Assembly (NCBI GenBank): GCA_910592205.1
Contig: CAJVPJ010000945.1
Coordinates: 1-14,281 of the forward strand
DNA: 14,281 nt
From: Paraglomus occultum
Lineage: Eukaryota; Glomeromycota; Glomeromycetes; Paraglomerales; Paraglomeraceae
Direction of reading: 5' to 3'
Shown here: one piece after another, positions 7,923 through 14,281 of the stretch
How positions within the stretch are numbered: the stretch's first letter is position 1
How the letters are laid out: each line of letters starts with the position of its first letter
Notes under the pieces: generated by a model
Told to the model about the DNA's origin: nothing
Database searches by the model: none
What the model saw: only the letters and a program-made list of their open reading frames with translations
Made by a program: the position numbers and the translations under genes

Positions 7923-10900
7923 CTAAAAAAAAGTATTATAGTTGTAACCAATGCGTATAATAATTTTGATATCATCATATCGTAAAATCGCTCGCCCTCT
8001 ACAGCAGAAATTATAAGAGTTTGGAGGAAAATTAAGCAACTAGAAGAAAAAACAAATTATTAAAAGCAACAGAATGGTCAAGCTGCTTAGACTGAGGCTG
8101 GAAAAACTTTATTAAAAGTAAAAAGGTAATTTAAATTTCGTAGATATTTGTTCTATATTTCTTCAAGCTTTTGGATTTTTTTAAAAGTTGTAAATTTCAT
8201 AAGTAATTTTTTTTATTTAAATATTTTTCAAGAATTTAATATCATTAATTTAAAACATAAAAACAATTTTCTCTCTCTTTAAAATACTTACAATAATGGT
8301 CGATTCTATTACTATGATAGACGTGATGTAAATTTGTTTTATATTATAAGTTTATACGTGTATAATTTTTTTTAAAAAAAATCATGTTCAATTTTTAGCA
8401 AAAAATTGGGCCATTTTAATTAAATTTTAGCCATACTTGCTATAATAATAAATTTACATTGACTACAGCTGCGCTATTAAAGCAAACCGTTTTTAAAACA
8501 TTATCAGTCATTTGGTTTATTTTTCAGTCACATCAGCTACCTATTTATGCTACAAAACAAAGTATTTACTTTGTCTGAGTTGTTGCAGTTTACTACAAAT
8601 TTGGTTACAGTTAGTATTCAAGATGCTCTTATTCTAATACAATTTGCACTTTATCTTTACATTTGATATAAGATAAACAATTCAAAAATTTTATCTTACT
8701 ATTACAGCAAGTTTTTAACAAAATTTGTAATACAGTTGCCTAGTTTAAGCTTTACGTATTGATAGTGTTCAGAGTTACATAATTTGTTTATTATTATTCT
8801 TGGTATATTATAGCACTGTCAATTATTGCTGTATCCTAACATCTAATAGTATATAATGCTGCTAATTTACAGTACTAAAAAAGAGAATTATATGAATAAT
8901 AACTATCAATGTTGCAACAGTTTGTGTTTGTGTGCTATAAAAATTAAATGGACTGCTTTGGCAAAAATAATTAGAACAAGAAACGGTTAAAAAAGTGTGG
9001 TAGCTAACACCCAAATATCTTTGCATTTGCTGTTATAAGAAACTACGCATACATAAAAGTATATCAGGGGTGTATTTTACCATAAAAATAAGTTATAAAC
9101 AAACCCTATTTTAAAAGTAATTAGGTTGACTGTTTTTGTTTGTAATGAATTATTATTTGATAAAAACAGCGTTTAAATCTTGCAATTCAAACCAAGATAA
9201 CGATTGAATAGTTAGAGTCCCACATCCATCATGGCTCGTACACGTAGCGCTTGTAAAATACAATAATGATGACACTCGAAAGATTGTGCACAAATTGCTT
9301 GTTGAAAATTAAGTGGCTTACATTCGCTAGGTAAACAATCTTGTCAAACTCCAATGATTGACATATGAAATGGGGTTTTTGTTTATGCTGTTTATCATAA
9401 ATGGATTTTCTCGTATCAATCGCTTGTTATCATTCACAACGCGTATTCTTGATCAATTTGTGGTCCATACCATTTCACAATTGATCAGACGCATACGCAT
9501 TCGTACATGTCAATGCATAATACACATAGATTATGCATCATAAATTATGTACAATGGAAAAAAAAAGTTCTCTTGTGCATCGGAAGAATTGCCTTGTGAA
9601 ATATTCTGAATAGCAAGACTTGTCGTAAAGTGTGTTTGGTAGGCAAATTAACATTTCTATGACCGAATTCTAACTTTGGAATAGTGACAAAAATCCAGTC
9701 GATCCTCGGCGTTTTCGATCGGCAATGATATTGTCGAGATTAAAATGATTACAATCGGTTTGTCATATTTTAATTACAATAAGCAAGCATTTGCCTATTA
9801 TCTTCTTTATCGCTTGTGTAGCACGCTATATTTCTCCTGCAACTCTTTTTAATTCTGATAGATTCGTACACCCCCGATTACCGATATGTATCGTCTTTTA
9901 GAGACTGCTGAAAGGCCCTACTTTAAAAGCCGAGTAGACTCGCTATATCACTAAATAGAATAGTTGGAGAAACCAACGTACGTTTCATATGTGGGGAATT
10001 GATTTGGAAAACCATGCAATGTCCATATATCGTGTAGATGAAAAGACCGCATGCAATCATGTTGGAATGTGGTTTGCCAGAATGTACACGGAAACGCATG
10101 CATGGGAAACAGAGAATGCCAAATTTTATTAGCTTTCGAATAATTATGTAATAACTTACTATGTTCTTAGTGTTAACTGTCAAACTATTATAAAAACCAG
10201 CTCAAACCTTTACATATTTTTATCCACAAGAACGTGTGATTAAAGCCAAGCATAATACAGCAGGAGATTAGCGAAGAGTACAAAATGCGAATAAAAGTTG
10301 TTGTCTTATTTTGGTCGCACTGAATTAAATATTCTCGTTTTTCGAACGAATTGTGGCCGTTTTGCCCAGCGATATAAGGTGTTTACCGAACAAAGACTAC
10401 GCCAAGCGAGAGCGCGATATAAGGCAAAGTATGAAAACAAAACCACTTTTATAGAATGTACGAGTACTATAAACGACGGAACGATGACTCTATGATCGGT
10501 CATCAAAATAGGCCCTTTCATTCGCAGTCTCATGCGGTGTTGCTTGCAGATCAATGCACATGAGATTTGGTCCACTTCTTTACCAGAAACATTGCAGTAA
10601 TATCGATTGAATCATATCAGCCGAAACGTAATAAATTTGTGGAATGAAGTTTCGTCGTGTTTGTCGATAAAAAAAAAGGCGTTCGACTATAGATGATGCG
10701 TTATCATTGTTATCGATTTTACTAGAACGCTCGCAAAGGAAAGAGATCTGGCTATCGCTCGGAACCGCATATGTACAGTGTCACATCCTTCCTAATTTGT
10801 TCTATTCGCAATATCCTCATCAATGACATAATACCTCTCTAAATTTTGTGCGACAAGCAACATCGTTTTGTCTGGTGTACCCCATGCGGTCATTTATTAG

Positions 10901-11516
10901 CTTCATGTAAGAGGACTAGAGCAATTATAATATGCAACAAAATGATGCCCGAAAGTTCTTTTTTTCCCTCTCTTTTCACCCCATAAATTCCCTCAAGGAA
11001 TTAATATGATGTCACCGAAGATTTGTTCCGAAATAACAAGTGAAATTAAATGTTGGTTTATCAAACACACGGGCTGAGAAAAAAATTTGACGTAACATAG
11101 CACAAGTTGTTATACATAATGGGATTTTGGTGAGGGGAAAAAAAATGATGATAGAAGAGACAGATAGAGAATGTGTGCATTTTCAATTGAGAATTTATAC
11201 AACTGAACACTGTATGGATATCTCGAAAGCAAACCTTTTGGTATCACATCAATTCAATATAATCGTAGTAGAATTGAGTTGCAAGTCTTGAGTATAAATT
11301 GGTGGAACTACTAATTTGGTATTGGAAATGGGGTTGATTCTCTTTTTTGCTAAAGTGGTACCAAACAAATGGGACTGTAATTAACATAAAATTGAGTTAG
11401 AGTATTGCACGCACGCACTAACGCACGATAAGTGTTGTGACGACCCAACTCATCGTACGACTATTAGGCGTGATATCCTCACGGTTACAGCAGTTATACA
11501 TGATGGTATGTAATTC
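7923..11516. other. Long AT-rich stretch without recognised genes
   Basis: About 3.6 kb, very AT-rich especially at 8100-9200. Short open frames exist (9358-9543 plus, 9923-10183 minus, 10298-10495 plus) but give products without motifs, and codon usage looks like random AT-rich DNA. At 8003-8127 the plus strand reads partly protein-like (EIIRVWRKIKQLEEKTN) with stops and ends in a donor-like AG|GTAATT, perhaps another decayed remnant. The region could be intergenic or a large intron of the gene at the right edge. Confidence 0.4.
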
Positions 11517-11538
11517 GTAATCGAGTTTTCTCGATTAC
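11517..11538. repeat. Perfect hairpin, 9-bp stem
   Basis: GTAATCGAG and CTCGATTAC are exact reverse complements separated by TTTT. The arms stand in an otherwise non-repetitive stretch. No RNA gene or protein site is recognised around it. Confidence 0.7.
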
Positions 11539-11558
11539 ACATTACTGAAGCCGATTGT

Positions 11559-11575
11559 AAAAAAAAAAAAAAAAA
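11559..11575. repeat. Poly(A) run, 17 A
   Basis: An uninterrupted run of 17 A on the plus strand. It could be a simple homopolymer or the tail of an old retroposed copy, but no retroposed sequence or target duplication was recognised upstream. Confidence 0.75.
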
Positions 11576-11745
11576 GTTTTCTGCGAAGGCGATCGTGCCA
11601 TTGCATCGTCGCTCAAACGCAGGTTATTGTAACGTTCTAAACCGTAAATAGAACGACAAACCCCATATAAAGCATCACAAAAGGTACAATGCTTATTCGT
11701 CCCAGTAACCCCACACCTTCCTATTGGGGATTACATCACACAGCC

Positions 11746-11764
11746 GGTGGGCGGGTGGGGGAGG
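11746..11764 (+). other. G-rich cluster, possible G-quadruplex
   Basis: GGTGGGCGGGTGGGGGAGG has four closely spaced G tracts with one-base loops (GG, GGG, GGG, GGGGG) and so could form a two-layer quadruplex on the plus strand, or a three-layer one using the next G run near 11778. It is exceptional in an AT-rich neighbourhood. Confidence 0.45.
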
Positions 11765-12294
11765 AGAGAAAAAGAGAGGGGACATGTCAAGTAAATTATG
11801 TCAACCGGTTTAAACTGAAACAGGGAGTGAAGAGAATTATAAGAACGGCAGTAAATACGACATGTTGGATGTATGCGTTAGTATCGTGTAGTGTAAATGC
11901 GAGTGAAACATAGTCATGTGGAATGTGATAGTTGATCTTTGTAATACATGATGATAGTAATATAATAAATAAATATTTCAGTATTTAAAGTTGGTAAGCT
12001 GCTATTAATAGTGACACTAAGAGATGTGTGATACTATTATTGCTTTCTTGAACCAAAAAAAAATTTTCGCCGATCGACCGATATTAAATGGGTAAACAGT
12101 CTCACAGTCGTAAGTTACTGCTGCACCAATATTGATGTAAAAATATGCTATTCCTATTTTATCTTGTATGAAAGATTTTTCGTATTCCCCTCACCAATAC
12201 TCAATATTAGTTCTGTTTCACCGTGTAATGTCCCAATTCACTAAAGAAGGGTAGGCCATGAGGTTACGCACGCTTTCTTCTGTAAGACATAAGA

Positions 12295-12307
12295 CGAATA
12301 GTATTCG
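12295..12307. repeat. 13-bp palindrome with a third half-copy
   Basis: CGAATAGTATTCG reads the same on both strands around a central G/C. The word AGACGAATAGT that begins it recurs about 46 bp downstream near 12339. It could be a protein-binding site or chance. Confidence 0.5.
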
Positions 12308-12359
12308 TTTCACCAACTGTTGCTTTCGCTGCAGCAGACGAATAGTGTGACATTAATAG

Positions 12360-12592
12360 CGGACAATCACTGAATCGCTCAGATTAAACAGACAGCGCAA
12401 CACAATCTTTGTACTCATCCCGAGTAACCCCACAGAAAGCAGAATGCCAGTCGGTATTAATAATTCGGATGAACGAGAAGGAAAGAGACGTTATCTAAAC
12501 ACTCCAATTAACAATGAGGAAACGGTCGAGGGCAAATATGTCCAAAAGCCTGACTAAAAGCTTGTAGTCAAACAGGTTTATGGCAATAAACG
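12360..12592 (+). other. Small coding-like frame with an internal stop and a splice donor
   Basis: The frame is open from 12360 to 12554 (65 codons), with an ATG at 12444 in good context (A at -3) that opens 37 codons rich in charged and polar residues (NNSDEREGKRRYLNTPINN). After a TAA at 12555-12557 the same frame goes on with LVVKQVYGNK to CG|GTAAGA, an excellent splice donor at 12593. It may be a first exon with the stop in an untranslated leader peptide, a pseudo-exon with a premature stop, or a stop-readthrough case. No family is recognised. A direct join to the exon at 14103 is out of phase. Confidence 0.25.
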
Positions 12593-12748
12593 GTAAGAGG
12601 ACAACGTGTGCAAGAATTACGTTATAAGGAAGTTTATCAAAAGTACCCAAAATGCTGACAATGTTTTTTTTTTGTTAATATCCGAGAATATTCTTTTATG
12701 AATAACAAATTATGTACGTTGAAAAAATTGTGCAGCACGCCGCCGATG

Positions 12749-12806
12749 CCAACACCGACAAGCGTCGACACCAACACCAACAAGCGTCAACACCGAGCGT
12801 CAAACA
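12749..12806. repeat. 22-bp tandem repeat, about 2.6 copies
   Basis: Two adjacent 22-bp units, 12749-12770 and 12771-12792, differ at two positions, and a shortened third copy follows to 12806. As 22 is not a multiple of three and the unit has no stop in two frames, it creates overlapping open frames of 66-72 codons at 12698-12916; I consider those frames a by-product and not genes. Confidence 0.75.
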
Positions 12807-13289
12807 CCAAGCATATTCAAACACTATCATCACAACGACACAATTTCTTGAACGGTTTTTGCAATTACGGGCCAACTACTGGACAAGTATTAGAAATGTG
12901 TTATTACAATGAATGATATACGATATATTAATGTGTGCAACAATTGCCTCTCCATTACAAGTTTTCTACTAGTTACATCAATAACATGATTATAAATACA
13001 ATATATGCGATGCTACATGTTTTGATACTACATACCGAACACTAAGATATTTTAATATCCAAAATGATTATCTATTTGCCCTGCTTTGGCATATCATTAC
13101 ATTCCCAGTCTTATATTAATCCATCCAATCAACTTTTCACATAATTTCGTTCTTTACTGCTTTTGGTAATCACCAACCACAGAAACTCGTACATTCGACT
13201 ACTTTTACTGTCTTACCATGTACTCTATACTTGCTGTATTTGTTTCAGTGCGTATCGGTCGCCAGCTGTCCTTCCTCCCTCTTGCGTTC

Positions 13290-13352
13290 AGGCATCTGTT
13301 GCTCCACCTTCTCTTCTACTCTCCCCCTCCCCCCTCTTGTCCCCCTTCCTTA
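13290..13352 (+). repeat. Polypyrimidine (CT-rich) tract
   Basis: A nearly pure C/T stretch with several runs of four to six C. It may be low-complexity DNA or a binding platform for polypyrimidine-tract proteins if transcribed to the right. Confidence 0.6.
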
Positions 13353-13469
13353 TTCTAGTATTCTCATTAGTGACAACTGACCCTTGACCTCGTCGTTGTC
13401 TCCGTCCTCTTGGTTGTTCCCCTATCCACATATCATTGAATACTGGTGTGTATTATACAAACAACTTCT

Positions 13470-13512
13470 GTTCTTTTCCCCTTCCCCCCCCCCCTCTTCC
13501 CCCACTCCTCCA
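13470..13512 (+). repeat. Polypyrimidine tract with an 11-C run
   Basis: A second C/T stretch containing eleven consecutive C at 13484-13494 and further C runs. Together with the tract at 13290-13352 it marks an unusual strand-asymmetric segment. Confidence 0.65.
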
Positions 13513-14102
13513 AGAGAAGTTGCATTCGAACCAGTTTCTTATCACGAAAATAATCACCAGTTAATCTATTCTTCCGCCCTTCCCAAGTTGGTGCACCCTT
13601 GTATTTATTTATAGCAGCAGTCCACACTCTCTCACCACGTGTATACTCTATAACTTGGCATTACGGCAGTTGGCATCCGCGTCGAAACTTCCACATCCAC
13701 CCTCCAACTTAATATATTACCTGGTTGGGCCACATCTCCGCCTTTTACACAGCCACCGGGATATTTCGGTCTGAAATATAGAACATTTTATCGTCAGACT
13801 TGTTTTAATATATAAAAGCCATGTCAACAGTCTTTACGCATTTATAGAGCAATACACTTTGAACCAAAAGGGAGTTAGAACATTTACATACATTCTACCA
13901 TCACATATACTTGGGGGCAACTACTCTTAATAGAATCTAATAATACACGTGTACGGCAACAATTCTACCTAAAATTAGACATTCGAAAGATTGTTAGAAC
14001 TCTACATAGACTTCTGGAAAACACTCCGAGCATTTATATTTAATAGGACAATGGGAGATAGCCCTCTCTACATTTTTAAAAGTTTTGGTCCGTTCTGGTT
14101 AG

Positions 14103-14281
14103 TTCAAGAAGAAACATTCACTGGCCATGAATCCTCATCACGTTCTGTATCCAGACGAAGCTCAGTCCATGTTATTGATGGCATCGACGGCTCAAACGTC
14201 ATCGACAACATTGCCGGAGAGGAATCAATAATACCACCGCTCGACCCTCAGTCTACGGCTACCTCATCTCACATACCATCG
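14103..14281 (+). CDS. Partial exon of an unidentified gene, runs off the right edge
   Basis: After a pyrimidine-rich stretch ending TTCTGGTTAG at 14102, the frame starting CAA at 14105 is open to the end of the window (59 codons). It is polar and Ser-rich: QEETFTGHESSS, then SRSVSRRSSVHVIDGIDG, then a segment with GEES and PPLDPQSTATSSHIPS. RRSS resembles a basophilic kinase site, and the stretch looks like a disordered cytoplasmic segment. The same frame is open back to 13979 and has an ATG at 14051, so a first coding exon beginning there (77 codons to the edge, start MGDSPLYIFKSFGPFW) is an alternative to the splice acceptor. I favour an internal exon because of the good acceptor and the change in residue character at that point. 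Product not recognised. Confidence 0.5.

Larger units (their letters stand above)
12917..13978. other. Non-coding stretch before the right-edge exon
   Basis: About 1 kb with no recognised gene. Its notable content is the pair of pyrimidine tracts at 13290-13352 and 13470-13512. It could be the intron upstream of the exon at 14103. Confidence 0.4.

Noticed and set aside
9231-9260. ATGGCTCGTACACGTAGCGCT followed by GTAAAA, reading MARTRSA like the start of a histone H3 or CENP-A with a splice donor
   Set aside because: Only seven codons match, stops follow at once, and no histone-fold exon was found to the right within the window.
9923-10183. 86-codon minus-strand frame with hydrophobic stretches
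   Set aside because: Looks like random translation of AT-rich DNA; no signal or motif.
10298-10575. Overlapping frames on both strands, one with an Arg-rich helix
   Set aside because: No family resemblance, no splice or poly(A) context, and both strands are open at once, as expected by chance.
13163-13614. Two plus-strand frames with Pro/Ser-rich products
   Set aside because: They arise from the C/T-rich tracts; composition, not coding, explains them.

Overview
The window looks like nuclear DNA of an animal, most likely an insect. The main gene has ten GT-AG introns, eight of them only 69-88 bp and the other two 138 and 277 bp. Intergenic DNA is AT-rich with A/T runs, poly(A) signals are of the AATAAA type, and there are short TA-flanked non-autonomous DNA transposons. 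No bacterial operon, Shine-Dalgarno, CRISPR, tRNA or rRNA signal was seen. Hymenoptera or a similar insect order fits, but that is inference.

Layout. At 1-1180 lie decayed coding remnants: a minus-strand fragment with a helicase motif VI-like end followed, after a frameshift, by an HNH-nuclease-like module, and a plus-strand remnant of unknown identity. At 1641-4129 (plus) is a complete gene for the p52 subunit of TFIIH (GTF2H4/Tfb2, Drosophila marionette). I could assemble it as 11 exons that stay in frame and give 485 residues. At 4130-6117 is the tail-to-tail spacer between the two convergent genes. It holds another decayed minus-strand coding fragment (4483-4772) and two inverted copies (4816-4960 and 5855-6024) of a pogo/Tigger-like MITE, each flanked by TA. 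At 6118-6927 (minus) is an intact single-exon 269-residue acidic protein. It has an AT-hook and a segment that resembles the histone-binding domain of Scm3/HJURP, the CENP-A chaperones. Its probable promoter, with a GC box and a perfect TGACGTCA site, lies at 7047-7098.

From 7100 to about 14000 the DNA is mostly non-coding as far as I can see. It contains one splice-flanked open segment on the minus strand (7801-7917), a small plus-strand reading frame with an internal stop and a good splice donor (12360-12592), a perfect hairpin, a G-rich cluster, a 22-bp tandem repeat and strong pyrimidine tracts. The last 179 bases (14103-14281) are open and look like an exon of a plus-strand gene that runs off the right edge.

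How the parts relate: p52 works in general transcription and nucleotide excision repair. The Scm3-like protein, if the reading is right, would load the centromeric histone. They are neighbours without an obvious shared pathway. The most interesting item is the Scm3-like gene, because insect CENP-A chaperones outside Diptera are poorly known. Second is the cluster of decayed, possibly virus- or selfish-element-derived fragments at the left.
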